From: Eucalyptus grandis
Taxonomy: Eukaryota; Streptophyta; Magnoliopsida; Myrtales; Myrtaceae
Assembly (NCBI RefSeq): GCF_016545825.1
Contig: NC_052618.1
Coordinates: forward strand, 3,401,398-3,465,397
Length of the DNA stretch: 64,000 nt
Direction: 5' to 3'
Under the pieces are notes generated by a model that saw only the letters and a list, made by a program, of their open reading frames with translations, did no database searches and was not told the origin of the DNA. A program made the translations under genes and the position numbers. Positions 11,456 through 21,810 of this stretch are shown piece by piece; positions within the stretch are counted from its first letter, which is position 1; each line of letters starts with the position of its first letter.

Positions 11456-12775
11456 ATGTATTTCGAGGAATTGCACAGATTGCCGCCAAAGCGGGAGATT
11501 GAATTTGAAATTGAATTAATGCCTGGAATAGGACCAATATCAAAAGCCCCGTATAGAATGGCCTTAGTTGAATTGAAGGAATTGAAAGTGCAACTGCAAG
11601 AATTGCTCGACAAAGGATTCATTAGACCAAGTGCTTCACCTTGGGGTGCACCGGTCTTGTTTGTGAAAAAGAAAGATGGATCGATGCGCTTGTGTATTGA
11701 CTATAGGCAGTTGAATCAGGTGTCCATTAAGAATAAGTATCATTTGCCTAGAATTGATGACTTGTTTGACCAACTCCAGGGAAGTTCGGTCTTTTCTAAG
11801 ATTGACTTGAGGTCGGGATACCATCAGTTAATAATTAAGAAGGAGGACATTCCTAAGACTGCGTTCAGGACTCGTTATGGACACTATGAGTTCCTTGTTA
11901 TGCCATTTGGATTGACTAATACACCTGCCGCATTTATGAATTTGATGAATAGAATATTTCAGCCTTATTTAGACCAGTTTGTGATTGTTTTTATTGATGA
12001 TATTCTGGTATATTCAAAAGGGCCTAAAGAGCATGAGCAGCATTTGAGAATAGTTTTGCAGACTTTGAGAGAGCATAAGTTGTATGCTAAGTTTAGTAAG
12101 TGTGAATTCTGGTTGGATCGGATAATATTTCTAGGACATGTGGTGTCAGGAAAAGGAATTGCAGTAGACCCGGCAAAAGTTGAAATGGTAGTGAATTGGC
12201 CGAGACCAACGACACCTACTGAGATACGAAGTTTCTTAGGATTGGCTGGTTATTATAGAAGGTTCATTGAAGGATTTTCAAGACTGGCAGGACCTTTAAC
12301 CAAATTTACTCGAAAGAATGTGAAATTTGAGTGGAATGGAGAATGTGAAAGGAGTTTTCAGGAGCTCAAAAGGAAATTGACTTCGACTCCAATTCTGACT
12401 ATACCTACTGGACCTGATGGTTTTACAGTGTATAGTGATGCATCTTACAAAGGACTAGGATGTGTGTTGATGTAGCATGGCAAGGTTGTAGCCTATGCAT
12501 CCAGACAATTGAAACCCGTGAGCTGAATTATCCGACGCATGATTTAGAGCTAGCGGCTATAGTGTTTGCCTTGAAGATATGGAGACACTATTTGTATGGG
12601 GAAAAGTTTGAGATTTATACGGATCATAAAAGTTTGAAGTATCTGTTCTCACAAAAGGAGTTGAACATGAGACAAAGGAGGTGGATGGAGTTGTTGAAGG
12701 ATTATGATTGTAAGATAAGATATCATCCGAGGGAAAAGCGAATAGAGTAGCGAGATGCTCTTAGTCGAAAGTCGG
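11456..12775 (+). pseudogene. pol: Reverse transcriptase and RNase H of chromovirus
   Basis: A 339-codon frame (11456-12475) covers almost the whole [57 protein letters not shown] and the catalytic FIDDILVYS (F-x-D-D). The connection domain follows with [12 protein letters not shown]. RNase H begins FTVYSDAS (first Asp) and is interrupted by a TAG at about 12473. After a further frameshift it continues as [20 protein letters not shown] and [11 protein letters not shown] to about 12750, where a second stop falls in the region normally ending DALSRK. The RT itself reads through intact. It copies element RNA to DNA in the particle. Confidence 0.92.
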
Positions 12776-12959
12776 CTATGGAAATAGCTAGTTTGAGAAT
12801 GGTGGAGTGGAAATTGTTAGAATCAGTAGCAAATTCCGAATTTAAATTGGAAATGGATTGTCTTCTTGGCAGGCTTAGTGCATTAAGGATTGAGCGAGAG
12901 ATTATCAGAGAATTAAAATCCTACAAGAATCGACCTAGAGATTTTGAAAGTGAAAGATG

Positions 12960-13770
12960 CTGTATCTTTAAGGAAAAGATCAGAATTTCAGATCTCGATG
13001 ATGGAATAGTAAGATGTCAAGGGCGACTTTGTGTTCCGACAATGAGGAATTGAGAAGGAAATTTTGTCGGAGGCACATAAGAGTAATTATAGTATCCACC
13101 CAGGTAGTACAAAGATGTACAGAAATTTGCGTCGGCAATTTTGGTGGAATAGTATGAAGGCAGATACGGTTAAGTACGTATCTCAATGTTTGACGTGTCG
13201 GCAAGTGAAAGCGGAGCATCGTAAACCACAGGACTTTTGAGACCATTGGACATTCTGAATGGAAATGGGAACATATAACGATGGACTTTGTGCAAGGATT
13301 GCCAAGGACATCAAGTAGTCATGATTCAATTTGGGTGATAGTGGATCGTTTGACTAAGTCGGCTCATTTCTTAGCGATTCGCATGGACTACCCAATGGAT
13401 AAGTATGCGGACATGTATGTAAGTCAAGTGGTACGCTTACATGGTGTTCCAGTGACCATTACTTCAGATCGAGATTCGAGGTTTACTTCTAACTTTTGGA
13501 AAAGTCTTCAAGTTGCGTTAGGATCTAAGCTTCAGTTTAGTACTGCTTTTCATCCTCAGACAGATGGTCAATCGGAAAGAGTAATCCAGATATTAGAGGA
13601 TATGTTAAGGGCTTGTGCAATCGATTTCAAAGGAAATTGGGATGAAAGATTGCATTTGGTAGAGTTTGCCTATAACAATAGCTTTCAGAAAAGTATAGGC
13701 ATGGCACCTTATGAAGCATTATATGGAAGGAGATGTAGGACTCTGTTTGTTGGAGTGAAGTAGGTGAAAG
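12960..13770 (+). pseudogene. Integrase: HHCC zinc domain and DDE core
   Basis: The N-terminal zinc-binding part is readable around 13055-13230 in a shifted frame: AHKSNYSIHPG (two His) and CLTCRQVKAEH (two Cys). The core frame 13281-13763 is intact over 160 codons: MDFVQGLP (first Asp), ITSDRDSRF (second Asp) and QTDGQSERVIQ (Glu), with the family spacing between second Asp and Glu, then EFAYNNS and ALYGRRCR. It inserts the DNA copy. Frameshifts near 13050 and 13240 separate the zinc part from the core, and the stop at 13761 cuts off the C-terminal part. Confidence 0.9.
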
Positions 13771-13933
13771 GAAATTGACAGACTCCGAACTAGTACAAGT
13801 TGCCGCTTTGAGGCTGTTGATGTTATCGAAGAAAGGCTTAGAACAGCTAGAGTAGACGAAAGGCTACGCAGATAGAGCGTAGAAGGCCTTTGGAATTTAG
13901 TGTAGAGACCATGTATTCCTTAAGGTATCTCCA

Positions 13934-14290
13934 ATGAAAGGAATATCTCGATTCGGGATGAAGGGTAAGCTAAGACCTAGGTTTGTTGGACCTTTTGAAA
14001 TTCTTGAAAGGATAGGAGATGTGGCTTATCGTTTAGCGTTACCTCCTAAGTTAGAAAATCTGCACGATGTGTTTCATGTATCGATGTTGAGGAAGTACCA
14101 GCGGATCTGGTCATATACTCGATCATGAAGCCATCAAAATGGATGAGAAAGTAAGATTCATTGAAGAGCCTGTGCAGATATTAGATCGAAAGGAGCAAAT
14201 TCTTAGGACTAAGAAAATCCCATTGGTTAAGGTGTGGAGGAAGCCACATGGGAGAGTGAGGATTAGATGAAGGAAAACTATCCTTATTTA
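13934..14290 (+). pseudogene. Integrase C-terminus (GPY/F) and chromodomain
   Basis: The frame 13934-14128 reads [17 protein letters not shown] (GPY/F motif) and [13 protein letters not shown]. After a frameshift near 14100 comes the chromodomain, with IEEPVQILDRKEQ, LRTKKIPLVKV and a W/H-rich end, terminating about 14270. In chromoviruses this domain reads histone marks and steers integration into heterochromatin, which agrees with the repeat-rich target here. The segment 13765-13930 joins the core to this part and has no clean frame. Confidence 0.85.
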
Positions 14291-14338
14291 TTTCAAGAAG
14301 GTGCGAGTAGTGCTTGAATTTCGAGGACGAAATTCTCT

Positions 14339-14348
14339 AAGGGGAGAA
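14339..14348 (+). other. Polypurine tract
   Basis: AAGGGGAGAA ends one base before the 3' LTR and primes plus-strand synthesis. It is preceded by 'gaatttcgaggacgaaat' (about 14316), a hallmark of Tekay/Del elements. Confidence 0.85.
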
Positions 14349-14851
14349 TTGTGGCATCCCAGAAATTCAAAGCCGAGCTATAAGGTGTGTTAAAGTCTTT
14401 AATTAGGTGGTAGAATTTTCATGGCTTATGTTTTGGCCGTTAGTCTTTTAATTTGATGATTTGTGCTTGTGATTGTGGAAATTTAAATCTATGCTTGGCC
14501 ATATGAATTAAATTTCAATAATTAAAATATCCCAAGACTTTGGACAAGATTGAGAATTGAAATTTAGAAATATTTATAGAAGGAATTTCAAAAAAAAAAA
14601 AAAATAAGGAAAAAGGGGTTGAAATTCGAAATGGGCCTTGGGCCTTAAGCCCTAAAGCTTCTTGGTGGGCCAAGTTGTCGGCCATTAGAGCCCAGAAGGA
14701 GAGAATTCGACCAGCCCAAGGGAGTGGCCGGATGGGCTAAGCCCATGCCCATTCAAATTCAAAAATAAAAATTACATGTGGTACAAAGGAGAGCATGCAT
14801 TGGTTGGACAATGAGGTGAATCAATCATTACTAATCATGGGCTTTAGGGGA

Positions 14852-14859
14852 TATAAAAA
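14852..14859 (+). promoter_or_regulatory. 3' LTR TATA box (TATAAAAA)
   Basis: It lies at the same position in the LTR as 6305. From here transcription could run out into the transporter array and toward the gap. Confidence 0.55.
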
Positions 14860-16854
14860 GAGAGAGAGAAGGTGGCCGGTTCTTCTTGATCATTTGGCCG
14901 AGAAAGGGTGAGAGAGAGAGAGGTGTTCGAGAGAAAGGAGGAGAGACCGAGAGGAAGAGGAGGCGGAGCCGAGGAGGTGCCGCCGTGTGCTCGCCGTTCG
15001 CCGCCTTGTCAGACCACCGTACGCCGTCGTTCATCGCCGTTTGCTCATCTTAGAGGCAAGTGGAGTCCGTAACTTCTCTTGCATGTTTTTGTGGTGTTTG
15101 CATGTTAGATTTTAGGTATGATTCGTGCGAAAGACCGAGGTAAGAGTTGGTTATTTTAAACCGTGTGACTGTTCTTGTTCGGTTTGTAGGAAGTCAGTAG
15201 CTTGTTCGAGCTTGCATGTGTGTTTGGAGTTCGATTTTGGCTTCGGTGTCATCATGAAAGTTGAACTAACATCTTTTAGTATGACATAATGAAATTTCGT
15301 GGAAAACGATGGAGATTGAGGGGTCAAAAGTTCTATCATACGGAAACCCTAGATCTGCGAAATCTTCACTGACCTCTTGTTGATTTCTTGACTGCATGTT
15401 GATTTCTGTTGAAGATTTGACTTCGTTATCTTCATAAAAGTTGTAGGTAACACCTTAAAATACAACATACTCAAATTTGAAGAGAAATGAACGAGTATAG
15501 CCTAGTGAATCGGCTAGATCTTGGAGATGATTGATTCTGGTGGTGTGTTCCGAGACACCCGAAACTTGATGGACTTAAATGGTGACGATACTTTGGTTAT
15601 TTGACCTAGATCTCTTCATGAAACTTGTAAAGGACACCTTGATACATAACATACTAAAATTTCAGAGGAAACGAAGGAGAATAGATGGGTGAAATCTAAA
15701 AATTTCGGAGATGTGCATTCTGGACGACGCGGTAGTGGTTCCAGAGGTTTCGTGGGGTTGTATAAATTAATATAAAAAGAATTTAGCTTAGAGTTCTTCA
15801 CAAAAAGTCCACGAAAATGTGTTGGTTAGCACCCTGTAAATTTTCGTAATTTTGGGAGGCCATATGGTATTTTAATCGAATTTATTCAGAAACTGTGCAA
15901 TTCTGGTCATTATCCGAATATCATGTGCTAATTTGTGGAAATTGTGAAATTTGTGAAATTCAATTTGGCCATGAATTTTGCATGAAATTGTGATCCTATT
16001 GATTTGTTTAGTGATTGTTTGAATACTATGATTTTGGGAAAATCATAGATATTAAATTTAATATTTATTATGAAAATAAATAAATATAATAATAATAAAT
16101 AAAATAATAATAAAATAATAATAAAATAAAATGGATTTTTATTTGACCATGGATTCAATTCCATTTGTGGCATATGTGTGATGAGGTCTTTGCACATGAA
16201 TTGGATTGAGATATATATGTGATAAAGTCTTGGTATGCGTATGACATGGTCCTTGTACATGTATTGAATTGAGATGTGTATGGGATAAAGTTTTGGCATG
16301 TGTATGACATATGAATTGAGATGCAAGTGTGAATTTCTTGTCAGTGTGATTTGTTTGATACCATGCCAAGTGCCATGTTAAATGAGATAAAGAAATGGTA
16401 TATGTGGATGATGGTAAATGAGTAAGAGGTTGTGGTGGATGATGATGGCCGGTGGTACTGGAGATGCGTAATTCCAGTGATTCCTGGGAGATTCAGGATG
16501 CCGGAATGTGGGGGCGGAAGTCGGTTGTATCTTGGATACATGCCGGAGGTTCCTCGCGACACCAGGATTTGGGTGCGAGATGCCTAGCTAGAAGGGTAAA
16601 GGCCGGAAGCCCTGTCGGAGGTTTTCGCCGAAGGGAATGCCTCGTGATGCTAGTTGAGATGCGAGATGCCGGAATGTGGGGGCGGAAGCCGTGGCCATGG
16701 GATGGCTGAGTTTGTCGGGAGCCCCGTCGGAGGTTTCTGCCGAAGGTTGATGATGGAGCCTGTCGGAGGTTTACGCCCGAAGGGTTGATGATGAGATTGA
16801 TGATTTGAGAAATGGGTGATGTGGTGATCAAACTTAAAGATAAAAATGAAAATG

Positions 16855-17370
16855 AACTCATGCATGATGCATGATGATGATGATATGTGATGTGATATGA
16901 TGATCACCCATGATATGACATGATATGCATGATGATGATGATGATATGTGATGTGATATGATGATCACCCATGATATGACATGATATGCATGATGATATG
17001 CATGATGATGATGATGATATGTGATGTGATATGATGATCACCCATGATATTATATGCACATGATGTGCATATGATGCATGATGATGGATATGTGATGTGA
17101 TATGATGATCACCCATGATAATATATGCATGATGTTATGCATGATGATGATGATGATATGTGATGTGATATGATGATCACCTATGATAATATATGCATGA
17201 TGATGATGATGATGATGATGCATGTGATGTGATATGATGATCACCTACGATATGCATGATATATGCATGATGAACTGCATGATGATGATAATGATATATG
17301 ATATGCCATGATGATGATGATTATATGTGATGTGATATGATGATGCATGATATGTGATGTGATATGATGA
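16855..17370 (+). repeat. ATG microsatellite block of the 3' LTR
   Basis: It is the same type of sequence as 8328-8745, with about six 'gatgatcacc' punctuations. Unit order and count differ from the 5' LTR. Confidence 0.85.
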
Positions 17371-17488
17371 TGGTAAGTGATGCAATGCATGTGTAATTTG
17401 CATGATGCATTGAGTTGTTATTGGATTTCCCTATCTCGCCGAGTGGTTGTACTCACCCCTTTTGGGATAACATTTCAGATTAGCCAAT

Positions 17489-17731
17489 ATGCCGCTTCTG
17501 CCGTCACGCGTGGTGTACATTTTATGGTCTACCATCGATGTAGAGGTTGAGTGTACGGAGATAGGTGTCCCTCTATTCCGGATTGACTTTTATCCGAGTA
17601 CGTGTTTAGTGATGTATGATATCGGCCTGGTGGGGGTCTTGTCATACAAGAGTTCATTTCCGTACACGTTCGTCGAGATGGAGCTATGCGGGATGCCGCC
17701 GCCACCACCTGATGCACCGGGTTGGGTGTGA
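17489..17731 (+). other. 3' LTR copy of the U5 short ORF, frame disrupted
   Basis: This is the counterpart of 8878-9129. The start region has lost bases (MPLLPSR instead of MPLPAVS), but the end PPPPPDAPGWV is kept. The loss of frame argues against selection for a protein. Confidence 0.3.
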
Positions 17732-18196
17732 GGCCTACGCGTGACGAGTAGGAGCTGGATCTCTTTTGATGTAGATAGTCGACACTTTCGATGGGGGCTT
17801 TTTGTGAATGTATGATGTTTGAGGGTCGAGGTTTCTTTTTGAGGTTTTAGGCTGGACATGGCTGAGTCCTAGCTTTTCCTTGTTATGTACCGACCCAAAA
17901 AGTAGTCCCATCTTGAAAATATATGTAAATAATGTGTCGATGGCTTGTTTATAAAATCCCGATGTTTAGCTAGTGTGTATTTGTATCATGGATTGGTAGG
18001 GGGATAGATGGTGATGTTTAATTTGCTTCCACTATGAGTCGCGTTGGGACGGATCATTTTTTAAAAAAAAAAAAAAAATGTGTCTGCAAATCAGGACGCT
18101 TGTTAGAAAGAAAGAAAGGTAATAAAGTGTAACATCGAAGCTTGTGGTGATCGCCGAAGGGTTCGGGGTGTCATGTTTGGGAGAATGCTTGCTACA

Positions 18197-18201
18197 AGTA
18201 G
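18197..18201. repeat. Target-site duplication of full-length element, right copy (AGTAG)
   Basis: This repeats 5796-5800 and defines the true 3' LTR end at 18196. Confidence 0.88.
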
Positions 18202-19788
18202 TCTCCACTATTAGTTTGGATGTGGCGTTGATTGCTCTAATTGGGGTATATTTTTTTGCAGAGATCAGGTATAAGAAATAATAAAAATGGGATAAGGCTA
18301 AGTGTTAAGTCGGTTAGGATTGAATAGATTGAGCTGAGAAAAGCAATTGTGGGCTTAAATACTCTGATCGGTAGGGTCCGCGTCAGCTTAGATGTACTCG
18401 ACACTTTGACGCCATCCGATTTTCTATTTGTTAATATTAAAAAATTAAAAGAAAAAAACTCAAAATAAAAACGGGTGTAGTTATTGGATACGCTTGCAAT
18501 TACATCTTCTCGAAAATTGAACGGGTGGCGTGTCATGTTTTGGGAGGGAGTAACGTTGTTGAGGTTGCTGGCTATTTGTGTTAGGTGCCATTCCAGAATC
18601 ACCGCGTTGGCTCATGTACACACCCAAAATATTGGACAAGGCTAGAGTCATAAACAATAATGAGCAGTCCATTCGATTGTTCTAATTGACCTTGAAGACT
18701 GTATGTTTGCTTGTTGCCATTTTCTTTGCTTGGCCAAGCACATGTCGATGACATTGCTTTTGATCAGTATTTATGGGATGGTAGTATCCCTTATTAGTTT
18801 AAATGTGGCTTTGGAGAGGGTTTTTGGAGAAATGAGGTATAAGAAATAATAAAAATGAGATAAGGCTAGGTGCTAAGTGGGTTAGGACTGAATAAATTGA
18901 GCCGCGAAAAGTAGTTGTGGGCTTAAAAATCGGGACCGGCACGGTCCGCATTAGCTTAGAAGAACTGGACACTTTGACTCAATCCAATTTTCTTTTTGTT
19001 AATATTAAAAAATTAAAAGAAACAAAACTAATAATAAAAACGGGTGTAGTTATTGGATACGCTTGCAATTACATCTTCTCGAAAATAGAACGGGTGGTGT
19101 GTCATGTTTTGGAAGGGAGTAACGTCATTGACGTTGCTAACCATTTGTGTTAGGTGCCATGCCAGAATCACTGAGCTAGGTCATATAAACGCCGCAAATA
19201 TTAGAGAAGTCTAGGGTCATAATTATTAATGATAAGGTCATTTGTTTTGTTCTAATTGACCATCTGAAGACTGTATGCGTCATTGTTGCCGCTTTGCGGC
19301 TTGACCGGCACGGTCGATGACAATTGCTTTAGATCATTTTTTGTGGGATGGTAGTCTCTCTTATTTGTTTGGATGTGTCTTTGCAGAGGGGTTTTTTGCA
19401 GAGATCGGGTAGATGAAATAATAAGAACGAGATAAGGCTAGGTGTAAAGTGGGTTATGATTGAATAGATTGAGCCGAGAAAAGCGGTTCTGAGCTTTAAA
19501 ACTCTGATAGGTAGGGTCCGCGTTAGCTAAGATGGACTGGACACTTTGATTCCATCCAATTTTCTTATTGTTAATATTAAAAAATTAAAAGAAAAAGACT
19601 CATAAAAAATGGTGTAGTTATTGAATATGCTTGCAATTACATATTCTTAAACATTGAATGGTTGGCGTGACATGCTTTGGGAGGGAGTAACCTCGTTGAT
19701 GTTGCTGGCCATTTGTGTTAGGTTCCATGCTAGAATCACCGCGCTGGCTCATATACACGCCGCAAATATTGGAGAAGGCTAGAGTCAT
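18197..19788 (+). pseudogene. Tandem units of polyol transporter fragment, right part of array
   Basis: The interrupted unit resumes at the TSD (18197). Further units are marked by 'gtgtagttattg' at 18475, 19044 and 19612, spaced 569 and 568 bases. Readable pieces include GVVIGYACNYIFSKIE, a frame-shifted RVMFWEGVTSLMLLAICV, MPESPRWLIY (19730 region) and LLLDR-like parts. Each unit also carries about 250 bases of non-coding sequence ('aggctaggtg.taagtgggttaggattgaatag', then 'ttctttttgttaatatta'), so intron or flanking DNA was amplified with the exons. The array runs into the assembly gap, so its true length is unknown. Confidence 0.6.
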
Positions 19789-19888
19789 NNNNNNNNNNNN
19801 NNNNNNNNNNNNNNNNNNNNNNNNNNNNNNNNNNNNNNNNNNNNNNNNNNNNNNNNNNNNNNNNNNNNNNNNNNNNNNNNNNNNNNNN
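19789..19888. other. Assembly gap of exactly 100 N
   Basis: The round size indicates a scaffold join of unknown true length. It separates the transporter array from the first copy of the segmental duplication. Confidence 0.97.
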
Positions 19889-20399
19889 GACAAGCATAAG
19901 TTTCATTTGCATTGAAGGCAAAGCTACATAGGCCTCAAAAGCTTCAAAAAACCCAAGAACTCCAAAGAATGCTCTAGTGATGGTGAAAATTCCAGCTTCC
20001 CTTCAATTCAACAAACAGTTGCACTACAACTTCCCTCTACCGAGGCTTAATCTCCATTCAAGATCGTAAGAAATTCTCCAACAGGAAATTACAATTTCTT
20101 CAAATAACTGCAATATCTAGTAACCCATAATTCCTTCTAATCACCCCACTATCTAGTACCCATCAGTATTCCCTAAATCATGGGGGTGAAACCCTTCCAT
20201 GGCATTAAACACCAATTTTGCGACATAAGTTGCTATTTGAATTATCTCCAAGACCTTAGGCACCCTGTTGAGCTCATGAAAATGTTGATATACGAACTAC
20301 ATTTTCTTTCCATCAAAGCAATTGTGGATCGAGCATTTAGACATGAAGCTAGAACACTTTGCATATAGGTATTTCCAATTTTGTACCATCACCACAAAA

Positions 20400-21810
20400 T
20401 GGCTACTAGTCCTCTCTCTCAACTCCATTTTTCTTGAAGCGCTTCTTACTTGACTTTTCAATTGAATCAAGCCATTGTCGCCCACAATTCCAGCTTCATA
20501 TATTGCTCATTACATTCTTTCCTTTCAATTTAAACTAGTTGAGAGTGTTCTCTAATTGACATATCAAGTTTATAAACTTGATTTTCTTTAAGTTGAAGAT
20601 ATGCTAAGCATCCCTACTTCTCTTGTGAATGGAACCCACTTGCCCTATTTTAGATTCAACCTCTTGCGAGCATTTTGTGATGGATTTTTGCATCAAATTC
20701 ATTGTTTCTTTTTGGACTCAAGGGCCTTGGCACATTCAAGAGTTGAGATTCGAATGATAACAAACTCTTGCTCTTTCAGACAAAGTTGCTCCGCACACTG
20801 TGTAATATCAATTTGAATGGACTTTAGCTGTCTCTTTTTAAATGCAAGTTCAAGATTTAGGTATTTGTAGATTCTTGGATAGTTTTGAATTCACCATTTT
20901 TCAACTTAAGAGCTTTGACAACCTCTTCTAATTCTGCTTGGACCAATATAAAATTTTCCTTCTTTGACCTCTTTGCACTACTTTACCAACTTCTTCGTAT
21001 AAACTAGTTTACTTTCCTTGGATTTAAGCTCGTTAGAGAACTTTGCAAATAGATGTTTTAACGGACTCTAGTTCACCATCTTTGAAAGAAAGTGCCGTCA
21101 ACCGCTCATTATCAACCAATTGATCAATGAGTGGTTGGCTACACTTGCTTTGAAAGATAGGGAACCGGGGTCCATTGAAACATTTGTTGCAAAGCTTTCC
21201 AAAAGCTTAAATCCAAGGAAGAAATTAGAAAAATATGATGAAGCTGGTGAAGTAGTGTAAGATGAAACTGTTAAAGAAAGAAAATCTTGTTTCGAACTAG
21301 GCAAAACTAGAAGAGGTTGCCAAAGCTTTTGAGTTGAAAAATATGGAATTCAATATTGTCCAAATCTTGAACTTGCATATGAAAAGAAATAGCTAGAGTT
21401 CATCCAAATTGACATCAGAAGAGCAACTTCGTTCATAAGAGCAAGAGTTTTCTTTCATTCAAACCTCAACTCTTGAATGGCCAAGGCACTTGAGTCCAAA
21501 AAAAAAAAACAACAACAACAACAACACGATCTAATGCAAAAATCAATCACAAAAAGCTCTCAAGAGCTCGAATCTAAAACAAGGTAGTTGGATTCTGTTC
21601 AAAAGAGAAGCAATGAATACTTCGTAGATCTTAAAGAAAGACAAGTTTATAACCATGGCGTGTCAAATTGGAGAACAACTTGAAATGAAAAGAAAGAATG
21701 TAATGAGCATTGTATGGAGCTAAAATTGTGGTAATGGGCTTGATTCAATTGAAAAGTCAATTAAGATATGCTTCGTTGACATAGAGTTGAGAGAGAGGAC
21801 TAATTTCAAA
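20400..21810. pseudogene. Large inverted repeat of a FRIGIDA-like coiled-coil gene fragment, copy 1
   Basis: The left arm (20400-21115, sense on minus) and right arm (21120-21810, sense on plus) are inverted copies, similar over their whole length at roughly three quarters identity by eye. Only about 4 bases (CCAA, 21116-21119) separate them. Both arms read outward as pieces of a heptad-rich coiled coil: left ECAKALESKKKQ and IQIDITQCAEQLCLKEQEF; right SSQELESKTR and LDSVQKRSNEYFVDLKERQ. The recurring pattern E-C-x-x-E-L-E-x-K-x-x-x-L-D-S-x-Q resembles the N-terminal repeats of FRIGIDA-like protein 5 in plants. Frames are broken by stops, so this is not a protein gene. A transcript would fold into a long hairpin. 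Confidence 0.6.

Larger units (their letters stand above)
5801..18196 (+). mobile_element. Full-length Ty3/gypsy chromovirus (Tekay/Del type), degenerate coding region
   Basis: The 12.4-kb element has two long LTRs (5801-9570 and 14350-18196), a primer-binding site for initiator tRNA-Met, gag with a CCHC knuckle, protease, RT, RNase H, integrase, a C-terminal chromodomain, a polypurine tract and a 5-bp TSD. The order PR-RT-RH-INT-chromodomain and the 'gaatttcgaggacgaaat' motif just before the PPT are typical of Tekay/Del chromoviruses. The two LTRs are very similar, so the insertion looks young, yet every coding domain is split by frameshifts or stops. It is therefore non-autonomous, or the sequence carries consensus indel errors. 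It sits in the polyol-transporter array. Confidence 0.93.
14350..18196 (+). repeat. 3' LTR (3.85 kb)
   Basis: It is colinear with 5801-9570 and starts with the same TGTGGCATCCC. The end GCTACA at 18196 is fixed by the AGTAG TSD that follows. Relative to the 5' LTR it has about 21 extra bases ('catgtttgggagaatgcttg') near its end, many one-base deletions in C or G runs (for example 16498-16530 against 7968-8000) and a rearranged ATG microsatellite. Confidence 0.92.

Noticed and set aside
13281..13763. Possible retrovirus with an envelope gene
   Set aside because: After integrase only a chromodomain, PPT and LTR follow; there is no frame with a signal peptide or membrane anchor. It is an LTR retrotransposon.
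18160..18173. 3' LTR end at GGGGTGTCA (18173)
   Set aside because: No matching TSD follows it. Taking the end at GCTACA (18196), shared with the 5' LTR, gives the exact AGTAG duplication.
20601..20816. Plus-strand frame in the left arm of the inverted repeat
   Set aside because: It is the antisense of the coiled-coil reading frame. The sense strand of that arm is minus.
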